Assembly: GCA_036250195.1 (NCBI GenBank)
Contig: JAVHZZ010000003.1
Span: 40,335,835-40,399,834 of the forward strand
Direction of reading: 5' to 3'
Origin: Mixophyes australis
Taxonomy: Eukaryota; Chordata; Amphibia; Anura; Limnodynastidae
Length of the DNA: 64,000 bases
The notes below the pieces were generated by a model that was not told the origin of the DNA, made no database searches, and was given only the letters and a program-made list of their open reading frames with translations. The stretch's first letter is position 1, and every line of letters begins with the position of its first letter. Position numbers and translations under genes: made by a program. Shown here in pieces: positions 21,500 through 34,131 of this stretch.

Positions 21500-22318
21500 A
21501 TCATATCTCCCAGCATTTGGGTAGAAAGCTTCGGGCTAGGGGCGTGGTTTTGACCTGATGGAGGAGTGGTCATGAAGCGCTAGGGTGCCCCTACTCTCCT
21601 CTCCTCCCCTTTGTTACATAACCTTCATCTGACATACAGAGCAGCAGTGAGCTTTCAATACCTCCCTAATTTGTCCCGATCGGGATGGCAGAAGAGCCCT
21701 GAAACCAAGACTGTCTCGCCTAAATCAGGACGGTTGTGAGGAATGTAGCCAACCTGGCACTCTGCACACCTAAAAACTGGGCACCTATCACTGGGCATGC
21801 TCAGCAGACACACAGCCGTGGTCCTAATTGTAGAAGGCTGCTCTTGTCAAAGCACAATTTTTAAACAAAGTTGTTGCAATTTGACTTTTTTTTGCATTTT
21901 CTACATATTTTCTAATCATATTAATGTTTGCATCTTTAAAAATACTGTATGTCACAATGTACCGGTAAACTGGCTTTTTGAATTATTTTAACTGTAATTC
22001 TGGCAATGCTTGCCTTGGCTGGTAGTACCACACTGCATGTTGCCACAGAGTGGTTTGGTGAGATGGAGGACATGGAACATATGGAAAGACTATGTACAAA
22101 CTATATTACTTCATTCTTTTTGTTTCTTTATGATTCTTTTCATTATATTACGCTCCTTTACACTGTTTTTTTTAAATGAATATATATACTCTGCATAGCT
22201 CAGTTAGTAAGGGGAAACATGTGGGTTGTGTACATACAACCTTCTTTACTTTATAGTTTTCAGTTTACTTTATGCAGATTCCATACTGGTTTATCTGCCG
22301 ATATAGGAGTAGTATCTA
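21500..22318. other. no gene seen; one repeat-like stretch
   Basis: At about 21503-21755, catatctcccagcatt at the left and ctaaatcaggacggttg near the right look like worn ends of a small interspersed element. The rest, to 22318, is AT-rich with no frame supported. Confidence 0.35.
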
Positions 22319-22609
22319 GGGGCAAACGCAGTATTTGTAGAGGGGGGTTTCCACACCATGCAGCCTGTGGGCATGACCAGCATGCATGGGGGCGTAGCTA
22401 TTATTTTAGACAGTGCTTGGCTGCTCTCCAACTCTTTCTATCCCCATAATATACATGGGCAATGTTGCGTGCACTACTGTTAGGTGCACCTTTTCAAGCA
22501 GAGCTGTGTGACGCGGGAGCAGGGTCCAGCCACCTCAATTATACAGTGTCCCAGGCCTGGAGGGGGGTTTCAAGGTACTAGGAACCCCCCTCCCCTCGGT
22601 TTGCCTATG
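22319..22609. repeat. interspersed repeat, GGGGCAAACG family, copy 1
   Basis: It shares about 290 bases with the copy at 60963-61284. It starts ggggcaaacgcag, contains cagcatgcatgggggcgt and gtgcactactgttaggtgc, and ends cggtttgcctatg. It is non-coding. The flanks share only gtatc, so no firm target duplication is visible here. Confidence 0.8.
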
Positions 22610-22682
22610 GTATCCCCTATTGGACAAATTATGATTGCTAGACGTCTCACATGGTTTTACCCAAAAATTATTTTTAAACAGA

Positions 22683-23618
22683 GGGCCTGATTCCTGTTTG
22701 GACTTACGTCCATTTGTGCAGCGTATCTGCGCATGCTCAGAAACGGACCTTATGTCAATGAACACAATTGCATGCAATTGAGGTCCAAACGCGAATGACA
22801 CTTACAACTGCCTACGAGATGGAATAAACCAAGGAACTAACATAGGTCATGTACAGTGAGGGCGTAACAAGAGTATTTGAATGCAGATGCGGCCAATTCA
22901 CGTTCTGGGTATCTCATAACTACGCCTGGTTTCAGCTGTATCATTTGGAACCACTACAGATCAGGTGTAAGTGTTCTGTCTTCACTATAATCTTCTCTTT
23001 AGCCTGAATATAATCAGACAGACAGCATAACCACTCCTACTTCAATGTTGTTTATTCAAGTAGTTAAGAATGTTATAATTCAAGTGGTAAAACTGTAATA
23101 CAGAAATGAGGAAATACATTTACAACATGAACAAATGTATTGTAATGCAAACATGAAAACACACGGCAAAAGTGCATAACTAGGGAGCAATCTTACCATT
23201 GATGCTGTGCTAAGGGGAGAGATATACTGCACCTCTTGCTTCTTAGAATGTAATATCTAAAATGGAGACCTGTAGTTACCCATGGTGCATTGGAAACTAA
23301 ACTACAGAGGCTCTGAGAGTTCAATTTAAGTTAATACCAAGCTGTCCACTAGGTGGAGTTTACACAGAATACATACATATGTAAATACATAACTGCTGAA
23401 GGCATAACAGTAAGTGTTGACTGATGACTGATGACTATATTTTTATTAATGATTATACTGTTGTTCATTTATTTTATAATATATATATTTTTTTAAATGT
23501 GTATTTTATTGCACATACTCTTGTACGTATACTGCAGTCTGTTCTTTCTGTCTCTGTACAGCAAGTACTGTGCATGCAGAACTTAAGCGCAAGTTGCGTT
23601 CGAACATGAATCAGACCC
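22683..23618. mobile_element. terminal-inverted-repeat element with TSD AGA
   Basis: The left end GGGCCTGATTCCTGTTTGGAC (22683) pairs with the reverse complement of the right end GTTCGAACATGAATCAGACCC (ending 23618). Flanks are AGA on both sides (22680-22682, 23619-23621). At 936 bp it is probably a small element enlarged by an insertion in its middle. It shares its GGCCTGATTC terminus with elements at 45201-46302 and 60065. Confidence 0.65.
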
Positions 23619-24749
23619 AGAATGCTTCATACATGAGAGTACCAATGTTTTCTCAGCAAGAAAGCACCAAATAAAACATATTATTTGCAAGATAAGTAAG
23701 ATGTCACATTATCCACTATAGGTTGCAAGTCATGTATACATTTAACAACCTTGTCTTGCTGTAATGAACTTGTCTAGTGCAGGTCAGTTCCCCCATATTT
23801 GCCAACATAACAGGCTGATTCCTTAGTGGAATGATTCAACAAGGTGCTGGAAACATTCCTTAGAGCTTCTGGCCCATGTTGACATGGTAGCACCACACAG
23901 TTGCTGCAGATTTGTTGCTGGTATTCATGCTGCGAATCTCCCATTTCATCCCATGTCAGGATGGATCCATGGATTCCTCAGACCAGGCAATGTTTTTCCA
24001 AACTTCATCTATCCAGTTTTGATAAGCCTGTGCCCATTGTAAGAAAGCTAAAAAGTAAGGCCAAACTCATCGCCAATCTATTCCCCACTCTCCATGTACT
24101 CACCTGATCCTGAGGCTATGAAGCACCCTGCACCCTTCTTGCCAATGACCCGGCAATCACCCCTCATGGGTGGACACCTCCGTTGGGCCGCCTTCACTGG
24201 CCTTCTCCCAGAGCCAAAAACGGGATTACTAAGGGGGCACATAGAGAAAGAAAAAACACAAGACAACCGTACCCAACAATGGATTATGCCCCGCAACCAC
24301 CTCACCAATGGTCACCGGCTGTTGACCCACACAGAATGGCTACCTTAACAGCACTGAAGGCTTGACGCTCCCGTTCCTCTGCCTTCAGGTCCGCCATGTG
24401 CCACCAACTTTCTCCCGCCCTGGCTTGCCACAGACCTCAGCCCGCCGCCTGGAACCCTGACTTCTAAGCCTGTTGTTTGGAACTCAGGACTTAATGCCTT
24501 TTCGGACCTACTCAGGAGTCACGTGCGCCGGACTCCCTCACTGGGTCTTCAGTCCTCCCTGAATGACCTGAGGTCAGGTACTTTCTTATCTAGGGCCTTG
24601 CGCCCTGCTCATCTCTATCAAGGGCCTTGCGCCCACTAACTTATGGTCCTTGTGCCCAACGAAAACAAGGGCTTTGTGCCTGACTAAGTTAGGAGTCCGG
24701 TGCCCACTTAAAACAAGTGTCTAATGTCTCAGGCCCAGAGTGTACATAA
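23619..24749. other. no gene recognised; unclassified repeat-like stretch at 24070-24720
   Basis: 23619-24070 has nothing I can support. At 24078-24365 frames on both strands are open for about 80 codons but show no known motif. At 24590-24690 the clause gggccttgcgccc recurs about four times at uneven spacing. The stretch could be a piece of LTR-element interior, but I cannot show it. Confidence 0.35.
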
Positions 24750-24762
24750 TATCATCATCACC

Positions 24763-24772
<10 letters not shown>
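24750..24772 (-). mobile_element. detached tail of SINE copy 2
   Basis: atcatcatcaccatttatt is the reverse complement of the SINE 3' tail, as also seen at 40352 and 54952. The rest of this SINE resumes at 26051, after the L2 insertion. This reading is an inference from the flanking sequence. Confidence 0.55.
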
Positions 24773-24798
<26 letters not shown>

Positions 24799-26050
24799 CA
24801 TTTATTTATAAGGCGCCACAAGGTTTCCGCAGCGCCATACAAATTACAAACAATGGACAGTACAGGGAATAACAGTTCAAAACAATAAATGAGTAGTACC
24901 AAGACTTCAGAGGCTCCAGGCAAGGCAAATATATGGAGTTTGGAGCAGAAGAGAAGGTAGAGAGACAGGAGGGAGAAGGGCCCTGCTCATAAGAGCTTAC
25001 ATCCTAAGGGGAGGGGAGACAAATGACAGGCACAGAGGGTGTCGGAGGAGGGGAGCATGCGCTCCCCTCTACTGAGGAGGAGCGAAGAGAGGAGAGAGAC
25101 CATGGAGAGAGGGTTAGGTGGAAAGCTGGTAGGCTATGCGGAAGAGATGAGTTTTGAGTGCCCGTTTGGGGGACAAACGGATGGAGCGTGAGGTCATTCC
25201 AGTGCAGGGGGGCAGCTCAGGAGAAGTCTTGAATTCTGAAGTGGGATGAGGTGATCAGAGTGGAGGAGAGGCGACGGTCATTGGCTGAACGCAGGGACCG
25301 GGTGGGAGTGTGGATGGAGAGGAGATTGGAGATATAAGGGACAGTGGAGTGGGAGAGAGCCTTGTAGGTGAGGGTGAGAAGTTTAAAAAGGATTCTGTAG
25401 GGGGAGGGGAGCCAGTGTAGGGCAAAGCAGAGAGGGGAGGCAGAAGAGGAGCGGCGAGAAAGGAAGATAAGCCTCGCAGCTGCATTGAGTATAGAACGAA
25501 GGGGGGCGAGGGGAGAGTGGGGGAGGCCGGTGAGGAGAAGGTTGCAGTAGTCCAGCCGGGAAATGATAAGCGCGTGGATAATAGTTTTGGATGCTTCGCG
25601 TGATAGGAAGGGCCGGATGCGGGCGATGTTGCGAAATTGGAAGCGACAGGATTGGGCAAGGGATTGAATGTGGGGGGCAAAAGAGAGAGAGGAGTCGATG
25701 GTGACTCCCAGGCAGCGGAGTTGGGGGACAGAAGAGATAGTGGAGTTGTTGACAGTGATGGAGAGATCCAGATGAGAAGGGGAATGAGACGGAGGGAAAA
25801 CAATGAGTTCGGTTTTAGCAATGTTAATTTTGAGAAAGCCTGAGGACATCCAAGAGGAGATGGCTGAGAGGCAGTCAGAAACACGAGAGATTGGGGGGGA
25901 GAGATCGGGAGAAGAGATGTAAAGTTGAATATCATCGGCGTATAGGTGATACTGAAGACCGAATGAAGTGATGAGAGCACCGAGGGAGGTAGTGTAGAGT
26001 GAGAAGAGTAGAGGGCCAAGAACAGAGCCCTGAGGGACTCCTACAGGGTC
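24773..26050 (-). mobile_element. L2-type LINE, 5'-truncated, inserted in a SINE tail
   Basis: On the minus strand it runs from reverse transcriptase coding sequence to a 3' tail containing gtaagctcttatgagcaggg (about 24980-25000) and ctgcggaaaccttgtggcgc, then tataaataaatgataat and a TAA-type repeat (24770-24800). This 3' end is typical of the L2/CR1 group. Its upstream edge abuts SINE sequence at 26050. Confidence 0.85.
25105..26050 (-). pseudogene. L2-type reverse transcriptase, C-terminal half
   Basis: The minus-strand frame from 26050 to 25217 reads [16 protein letters not shown], then the catalytic [10 protein letters not shown], then [12 protein letters not shown] and CLGVTID. Further on come [22 protein letters not shown] and the ANDRRLSS segment. 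These are the conserved blocks of L2/CR1-clade RT and its C-terminal region. After 25217 the same protein continues in another frame (RALKTHLF, about 25150). The endonuclease and RT fingers are missing (5' truncation). The frame seems open up to 26092 only because the adjoining SINE happens to lack a stop. Confidence 0.9.
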
Positions 26051-26362
26051 ATATAGTGCCACTGATTCCGCAGCGCTGTACAGAGAACTCACTTACATCA
26101 GTCCCTGCTCCATTGGAGCTTACAATCTAAATTCCCTAACATACACACACAGACCGAGAGAGATTAAGGACAATTTAATAGCAGCCAATTAACCTACCAG
26201 TATGTTTTTGGAGTGTGGGGGGAAACCGGAGCACCCGGAGGAAACCCACGCAAACACGGGGAGAACATACAAACTCCACACAGATAAGGCCGTGGTCGGG
26301 AATTGAACTCATGACCCCAGCGATGTGAAGCAGAAGTGCTAACCACTGAGCCACCGTGCTCA
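26051..26362 (-). mobile_element. tRNA-like SINE, copy 2
   Basis: This is the reverse complement of the family at 13067. On the minus strand the A-box TGGCTCAGTGG and B-box GTTCAATTC are about 34 bases apart, a normal tRNA-like spacing. The body (gtttcctccgggtgctccgg) and the tail block ctgtacagcgctgcgg follow. A tail piece lies at 24750, so the L2 LINE probably split this copy. Confidence 0.88.
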
Positions 26363-27334
26363 GGCCAAAATGTATTTTTTTACATTTGACAAATGTGGGT
26401 GTATAGACTAAATCCCCCTTTATTTTTCTTCCACTGTGACTGATGAACTGCACTATTTTAAAAATAAGAAATAACTATAAATGTGTAAATACAACAGGTT
26501 CTCTGTGTTTCAGTACATCACATACAAACCTGTGCTGGTACAATAAAAGCAAATTATTAAAATATCAAAGACGGCTAATTGCATTAACTGCATCCCCAAT
26601 TGCAAGTGTATCTACACAATTGTAGTAGTTGCATAAATTAAGGTTATTTGAAAGTTATTTAGCTTTTCCATTGAAAAGACAGGAATTATCTCTGATGGTG
26701 ATGGGTCGTATGCCCAGCATAACTCCGCCATTCTTCAAGCTTCCATGAGGTCCTGAAAGGAGAGTGTGTAGCAACAGGAATGAACGGAGTGAGCACCAGG
26801 AACTCTGTGTGAGATGTTGGCATTGGGCGACGTCCAGCACTAGTCAAGTTCACACCCAAGGATCACACAGCACAGATGCATATTTTGGAAAGAAGCAAGA
26901 GGATGTCAATAGCAAAAAGAGCTGGTAAAAGAGAGTCAAAGGAAACCGGAGGGGCGAAGAGCCCAAAGTACATACCAAAATAATTGGTTGTGTTTACTTA
27001 AAAATAAATATTTTTACAACTAAATTTAAGAGCTAAAGTATTAAGGAATAAAACAGGAAAGTCACGGAAAGGGCATAAAAGCTTAGGTACAATTCTGTTG
27101 ATTTTGTCTTTATTGTCATGATTTGCAGTGAGGAAAATATAACGTATTTAAAAGTAGGACTTATTTTCACGTAATTTAAAACACTGGTGGATAACTATGT
27201 CTCTCTTGCTGTCGTAGAACTATAAGTATCAGCATGCCATGCCAGATATTGCTGGGACCCATATATCTACAAAAACCACAGGTTCGCCAAGCGTCCATTA
27301 TATGCCCTGTATAATATATAGGAACATACTCTTA
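26363..27334. other. no gene seen
   Basis: AT-rich. At about 27208-27245, gtagaactataagtatcagcatgc resembles the inner part of the hAT-type element at 46340 (only the general clause, no boundaries). Confidence 0.4.
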
Positions 27335-27509
27335 GGGGTATATTTACTAAGCTGCGGGTTTGAAAAAGTGGAGATGTTCCATATAGCAACCAATCAGGTT
27401 CTAGCTGTCATTTTGTAGAATGCACTAAACAAATGACAGCAAGAATATGATTGGTTGCTATAGGCAACATCTCCACTTTTTCAAACCCGCAGTTTAGTAA
27501 ATCTAGCCC
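27335..27509. mobile_element. foldback element (175 bp), TSD TTA
   Basis: The two halves are near-perfect inverted copies (GGGGTATATTTACTAAGC ... AGTAAATCTAGCCC). TSDs are TTA at 27332-27334 and 27510-27512. The arms contain agcaaccaatcagg and gattggttgct, i.e. a CCAAT box on each strand. The 3-bp TWA-like target suggests a PIF/Harbinger-type non-autonomous element. Sister copies lie at 32858, 56906, 58835 and 59472. Confidence 0.88.
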
Positions 27510-27512
27510 TTA

Positions 27513-28243
27513 GATATAAAGTATGGTACAAACTGCTTATTCAGACAAGCAAAAAATAAAGTGGACAAATACTCAGAAAAATGAGTTCTTAATTAGGAAA
27601 TAAATCAAGCAATTGCTTACAAGCAAATAATCTCTCTGACATGCAAGTACTCTTGTTTTATCACACATGAACGGTACCACAAGCATAACTAATAGCATAA
27701 TAACATAAGTAATGCTCCATTGTAATGTCCCTTTAAATAAATATATATTAAAAAATATATATATATTTCAGAATAACACTAATATACCACACAGCATCTG
27801 CATTCTAGCCAAAAAACGTGTGCAATATATATAAGGACATACTGACAAATGTTGATTTCTGGGAGTAGATATTCAAATGTGTTTCAATTAGTGGATAGGG
27901 CATATTTACGGCGCCATTCCACAGTCAGTGGGGTAACACCTGTCAAACCGTAATTCAGCTGATATTGGGAAGTACAGAAACCTCACATGGGAGCACCCTG
28001 GGTGTAGTTTGTGGAGCATGTCCAAATATATCCCGATTTTCCAGTCAGGTATGCAATAAAAATCTAGAAACTGTTCATTTACATTATTTTTCTACAAAAA
28101 AATAGAAAGGTGAATCCTGAAAAAGAGGAATTATAACGTAATGTGCCTGTTTTTTTCAATTCAAAAGTATTAGTCTTATTTCTGTAATACTGTACAAGTA
28201 GTATAGTATGATACATTTATAAAAAATAGAAAAAAAGAACATA
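27513..28243. other. no gene seen
   Basis: AT-rich, with a TA-rich run near 27737-27765. No supported frame. Confidence 0.4.
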
Positions 28244-28251
28244 GTGTTGCA

Positions 28252-28552
28252 CATACTTGTCAAGTTTGGCAAGATGGCTTACGGGAGATCCAGGGGGGGT
28301 TGGGTGTGTGGGGCGAGGCTTGGCGAATCACAACATTTGGCCCTGCAGCGTGAACTGACATCACAATCTCTAGCCTATTACAGCAGGGGTCGAGGCCACA
28401 ATGACACGTGAACTGCGCCCTAAGCACCACCCCTAATATTTAACTGATGAACTGGCCAGGAACCTGGAGGTTGCCCTGCTCTCCCGTTAGTCCGGGAGGA
28501 CTCCCAGAAATCTGGGAGTCTCCCAGACATTCTGGGAGAGTAGGCAACTATG
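28252..28552 (-). mobile_element. hAT-like non-autonomous element, CATACTTG family, diverged
   Basis: It begins catacttgtcaag and ends gagtaggcaactatg, with the block gggagtctcccagacattctggga in inverted orientation relative to 34132. The flanking 8-mers gtgttgca (28244-28251) and gcattgca (28553-28560) agree at 6 of 8 bases, a worn 8-bp target duplication. Confidence 0.7.
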
Positions 28553-28560
28553 GCATTGCA

Positions 28561-30786
28561 TTTATAGTAAATGCAGACAGTGGAGCCAGTGGACCAATAC
28601 AAACATTCCAAAAAGCAGGACAAACATGTCCACAGGCCGGACAGCAGAATAGAACCCTAAATTCGGGACAGTTTGGAGGTGTGCTATAAACACCTCAGTA
28701 ATGTCACGTTCCTAGTGAGTCTGCATTCCCATAAATACCGACTGGTGCAGCCCACAAAATGGCAGCCTCCTGTGAGTGTAGACAACAGGGACACGAATAG
28801 AAATTGATCAACCTATCAGAACTATTAATGCCAGATGAGAAGGAAAAAATCCCTGTTTTCCCCAGAATGGAAGAAATATAGTTGATAAGTGCTGTGACAT
28901 GTTGCTCCAGAATGAAACTGGCCAAAAAAAACAATCTCATCTGTCCGTGAGGTTCCAGAAGCTGCGAGTCAGACGCATTTAGCTCCCTGTAACATTCTGC
29001 ATGCTGCCTTTGTAAAAACAGTGGGGATATGGAGAAAAGTGGAGCAATCATTTCAACTGAATTGTTTTCTTTTCAAATTGCTCTTTCACATATGGATGTT
29101 ATCCTTTGATCCCTTTTTATAGCTTTTTTCACATTGCAGTTTTCTTCACTCATTTAAATGTATTTTCAGCTCAACCACACAGGAGATGGAAGGGAAGGGG
29201 GGGGGGGGGGGGGTAGAATGGTGGAATGGAAAGCACAAGGAAATGTAGTATTGCTTCAGGTAAATCCAGGTATTTTCGTGGCAGATAGATGCCTAAAAGG
29301 TTATTGACGTCCCTCAGCTATCAGAATCTCTGTGACCGGCATAAAAAGTTTGACGGCATATTGCAGAACTCAAATCGCGTTGTGTGAAAAGCGGTCGAAC
29401 AAAACAGAACATGAGTAAGATATTCAGAGTTAGTGGAATATTAACTTATAATGCTCAAGTGGTTTTAATATATGCTTAAATACATGTAAATAATATCTGT
29501 ATAAAGAGTGAGTAGTGATGTCATCTCTTATAATCAATGAGTTCTACTGTCGTTATGTGGTGGCCGAGTACTGATGGGAGTTCCTTCCCCTACCTTGTCC
29601 TCCAGACACGAGTCAGGTTCTTTTTTATTCGGACATCCGGTGGTCAGGAGATAAATTCTTCAATGAGAGGGACAAGGATTGGTCAAATAACTTGGGTTTA
29701 ATAATAATACGGTAAAGATGATTTTGGTAAGCCACCGCGCCACTGACCCCTTCAACTCAATGGTAATGAGAAAACACTCATTTGATCAACATAGAGCACA
29801 ATAGCATTTAACATATAATAATAAATCAATTTTCAGGTAAATTACTTAACATTAATATTCAACTAAAACATTTGGTGCACCGATATTATCCCTGGTAACG
29901 TTACCATATTTTACACTCAGTCCTGGGTTGAACTGTGCACAGGAATTTAGTAGAAGTGCTGCACGTGGTTGGGGCCCATAAATTACTTTTTCACGCCAAA
30001 TAAACTGATGATCTTTTGTATTGCACAGTCGAATTTTGTGTGTATTCACAGACCTCTTTATTTTCTCTCCTCTCACACTGTTCTCAGTACATAGCTCAGT
30101 CTGTTTAGTGTGATGTCACAGATCTCTATACTGCTTATTTGTTTTCAGTACTTTCCTTTTTACTCACACCTCTCTCTGGCTCACTTCTTATCTTCTTCTT
30201 ACACTTACTTCACTTTTAATCTGCTTATATATCACTTTGTCCGATTTTCATTCTGTCCCTATTTTTCTCTCTCAGTCTATGCAGACACAGGGATCTCTCT
30301 CCCTCAGAAGTCTAGAACTTTCCTCTTCCCACTGTCTTCTGGGAGTTCACAGTTATTACCAAAGTTAGTGGACTTGTTGCTATGCCACACACTCCTCCTT
30401 CCTGTCACCCCCGGCAACCACCAACCACTCCCAACTGTCACTTCTCCCTCAAGAAAATATATATTTTTTTTAAATCTTTATAAACACTTTTAACAATAAA
30501 CAAATTAAAAACATATAGATACACCCCAGGTTACTCAGATTTTTGGGCACCACAATTACTTCAATGTACATTACATTATCATAAGAAATAATGCAAACCT
30601 ATAGTAAATTATTAGGAATCTCAAAAGGCATCTCTACATCCTTGTGTTTTTATATGGTCACAGAACACCTTGGTGACTTCTAAAATGCATATAATTTACA
30701 GTAGGGAGTATATATCCGATATATAAAAAGGAATTGTGAATATAATACTGTTACATATCTCAAAAAAAGTGGTACTAGGCATATGT
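28561..30786. other. no gene recognised
   Basis: A G-run lies at 29197-29213. The part from about 29530 to 30450 is richer in CT on the plus strand after 30050 and could be an old antisense LTR, but no terminal repeats or TSD are visible. The frame at 30110-30493 is a Ser/Leu/Phe-rich product of the CT bias. I support no gene. Confidence 0.35.
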
Positions 30787-31284
30787 CATGCTTGCCAACT
30801 CTCCCTGATGCTGAGCCAGTACAAGACGTGATTGGCTTCGCCATCTGTGGCATGATGACACTGTTCAGAAATTGTGTCCTATATCCATGTATTGATGCCT
30901 ATGGAGGTGGCCATTTCCATGGAGACCAAGATTTAATCAAAGACAGAAATGTAAAAGACACTTCAGTCTCTAGAGATTCATTAGCTGCTTTTCTTTAACG
31001 CATAGTTGTCTACTCTCCCGGAATGTCCCGGAGCACTTCTGGGAGACCTCCCGGGAGAGCAGGGCAACCTCCTGGTTCTCACCCCCGCAATAGATAAGTG
31101 GCAGGGGGGGCTTAATGACGCAAATATCGTGCCATCTTAGCCCCACCCCCTGCTGTAATTGGCCAAAATTGTGACAATCATTTAGGGGCAGGGGCAAAAT
31201 TATGTGATTCGTCAAGCCCTGCCTCCACACGCCCACCTCCCCCTGGATCTCCCTGAAGCCAACGAGGAAAAGTTGGCAAGTATG
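30787..31284. mobile_element. hAT-like element with perfect 8-bp TSD, composite
   Basis: The element starts catgcttgccaactc and ends agttggcaagtatg. gcatatgt flanks it exactly (30779-30786 and 31285-31292). Inside, a second left end of the same family appears at 31001 (catagttgtctactctcccgg), so the 498-bp unit holds one right end and two left ends. The stretch 30860-31000 between them has no family similarity that I can see. Confidence 0.8.
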
Positions 31285-31292
31285 GCATATGT

Positions 31293-32857
31293 CAATACAC
31301 AAAAAATAAGAATCGGGACCGGCTTAACAAAATGTGGCTTCCTCTTTGTTTACTGTGATGATTAGTCCTGGCTGTGACCTCGCCTCGCCCTGCTAGGGCT
31401 CACTCAGGCCACTTAACGCCACTGCCTGCTGCAACCCTAACACTTCTCAAGAGGTAGAACCCTAAAATTTGAATTTTCCTAGCCTGGAGAACCTTACATG
31501 GTGGAGTTAATGTTACACTTGTATTAGGTAAGGTCACCTGTGACTCCCCGTCAGTGCACGTTATGAGTTTGCAGAGTTCAGGTTTATATGCAACACCTCA
31601 AGTAAACAAGTCTTCCACAGGAGTAGCATTATGACAACATAGGCATTCGCCTAGCGATGGCTTTGAAACAGAAAACATCTAAAAATTCTGACGGGAGTGA
31701 GGACAAATGTCTCTTATTCACTTACCAGCCTAATTTGTATTTTCACACGGTATGCACAGCTACATAAGGCAAACTATGTGTTCCACTTCTGGATATTAGG
31801 TCATTTTATTAGGCAATAAAATATAAGGACATAGCACTGTGTCCTGACTTTCATTTTCACTCCAAACTTCACCTTCTATAACTGAGCAGGCAGAGTGTGA
31901 ATGACATACTTGCTCTACAAAAAACACACCGTCCCCTATTTATTTATATCCGAGATGGTGATAGCGAAAGGAGGAATGTGGCGGTACATGTTTCGCATGG
32001 GGCAGCTTTCACCGGGGAAAGCCGGCGAATCTCTTCACTGATGGGCCTGCCAACGGCCAAGCTTGGTGCTAGCCTTTGATAGATAGAAATAAGCCCAATC
32101 GTAGAGGAATATAACTATTGTTTCTGGAGATATGGCTTTTCTATGTTTAATAAATAGGCTCCATTGTGGAGTGGAATAAAGGGTTATAACTAGACTGTTT
32201 ACATTGCTGTCATTCTTATCTGGAGAACTCAATTACAGTGTTTTGTAACTGGAATTCCCTAAGAAATTGTTTTGGAATAAGTGCTTTACTAATCTCGCTG
32301 GCAGTTACATAGTTAAAAGCGGAATTCTGTAGTCCCATATCTCTCTCTCGTAACAATAAGAACAAAACAGAAATGTGTTCCAGAACAATATTAGACATTC
32401 ATTAGTGGAGTCAAGCTGTTGAAGTGGCAGCTGGATAAGCCACTTAAGGTCTATATTCACAGTAGGGAGCGAAACATTTTAACACCCAGCGTTTCAATCT
32501 CGCTGTAAAGTTTGCACTCTGTTGACTGCGACAAACTTACATCTGCAAGTAAGAATTTCCAGCCAAAATTTGTCTCATTCCAATATTAAGAAAATAGTCT
32601 GTATCTTGGCTTCAGTCACTGTATAATCCCAATACGCAATAGGGGAGGGGGAGGCAAACTGAAATTCAGCTGCGTGGATATTATACACTTGTTTATCAAT
32701 TGAGAAGACAGAAAAGGTCTTTTGACTTTCAATAAACATCAGGTAGATTATACTTACATTTATAACCGATAAGAGGTGAAGGCAAAGAGCCATGCTAACA
32801 TTTTTACCCTGATAATCAGGTCCTTCAAATAGACTAGAATTGATTATCAAACACTGA
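31293..32857. other. no gene seen
   Basis: Mixed sequence with no supported frame. A GC-richer patch at about 31975-32085 (accggggaaagccggcg) forms a short inverted repeat. It may be a small element, but no ends are visible. Confidence 0.35.
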
Positions 32858-33024
32858 GGGGTAGATTTACTGAAAGTTCTAAAAAGGAAAAGTAGAAAAG
32901 TAGAAGTGTTGCCCACAGCAACCAATCAGATTCTAGCTAGATTCTAGAATGTGCTAGAGAGATGATAACTAGAGTCTGATTGGTTGCTATGGGCAACACT
33001 TCCACTTTTTCAAATTCTTTTTAA
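32858..33024. mobile_element. foldback element, CCAAT-arm family
   Basis: Inverted arms contain gttgcccacagcaaccaatc and gattggttgctatgggcaac around a short diverged centre. It starts ggggtagatttactg. The right end (caaattctttttaat) is worn, so the TSD is not visible. It is closest to the copy at 59472. Confidence 0.78.
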
Positions 33025-34123
33025 TGAGCAACTTGGAAAGGATTTGGGGACTGATCATTTTAATAATAATCACAGCAATTAATTATGTACAATTCTCTAC
33101 AGCATCAAGTTACTCAAAATATTTCTGCAATAATAATAAACAAATAAATGAAAATTAAAATGATTCAAACGTTGTAAATATATTACTATTTAATAATTTA
33201 CTAGACTTATTGAATAGGCATTACAGCTATTTAGCTTATCTAGTATTATAATCACTATCAGCTTTAACCTTAACCATTGAGTTTTATCAGTTCAATTGTC
33301 TATAGGCAAGATGATCACTTGCTGCTGAGATCCGGCCTGACTCTGGATGTGTCACCGGCTGTTCCAGTCCAAGGTGGATCTGGATGTGTTGACAGCTTCT
33401 CTAGAACAAGATGGTGCTGAATCAGCGCTGGGCGGGGGCGCTTGGAGTCCTGACGTTTTTCAGTGACTGAGTCTTTTGCCTACTCACTCCTCCCTTTCCT
33501 GGCCTGGCTTATCTATCTCTGTTTACACTACTACTATCTCTTCTTCTTATACTGTGTCTATCTCCTGTTAAACACATCCTTCTGCCCTGCAACTCTGCAT
33601 GTGCAGGAAAACAAAGTGTAATTTAGAGTAAATACCTAGAGAGGCGGATGAGGGCCAAGTAACTGAAGTACATTAGGGGTATTCACACACACATGTGCAC
33701 CCCCTATAGATGCTGCCAATTCTGAGGCGGCGCCATCCAGGTACAACAAGGCGCAGTGTAAAGATTGTCATCAGCGCAGATCTTTACATGTGTTAAAAAA
33801 GAGAATAATAAATTAATTGGTATAGCTCCCACTGCCAAAAGTGAAACCAGGACCAGAGCTCATAGCTGGGCTGGTTACAGCTATTGGGAGGGAGGGGGGT
33901 AAACAAATTATGAATATTCTATTAAAGGTTTAAACAAGAAAAAAAAATGTTGCTTAAATAACATAAACAAACAAAGGGGCATAAAACAAAACGTAGTTGT
34001 GGGGATGAATAAGATAAAAATGTGTCGGTCAGTAGTAAACCATTGGTTAGACAATATGTGGTCAGGCCTCAGTGATGTACAACATATGAGTTAATTCTAT
34101 GCAGTAATGATAGGTTATGATTA
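33025..34123. other. no gene seen
   Basis: AT-rich to about 33300, then a CT-rich stretch to 33620 of unknown origin. The GC-rich clause gcgctgggcgggggcgct lies near 33430. No supported frame, no terminal repeats. Confidence 0.35.
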
Positions 34124-34131
34124 TGCAATAG

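Noticed and set aside
25217..26092. RT protein with a novel N-terminal extension ([10 protein letters not shown])
   Set aside because: The extension is antisense SINE tail sequence next to a truncated L2. It is an accident of the junction.
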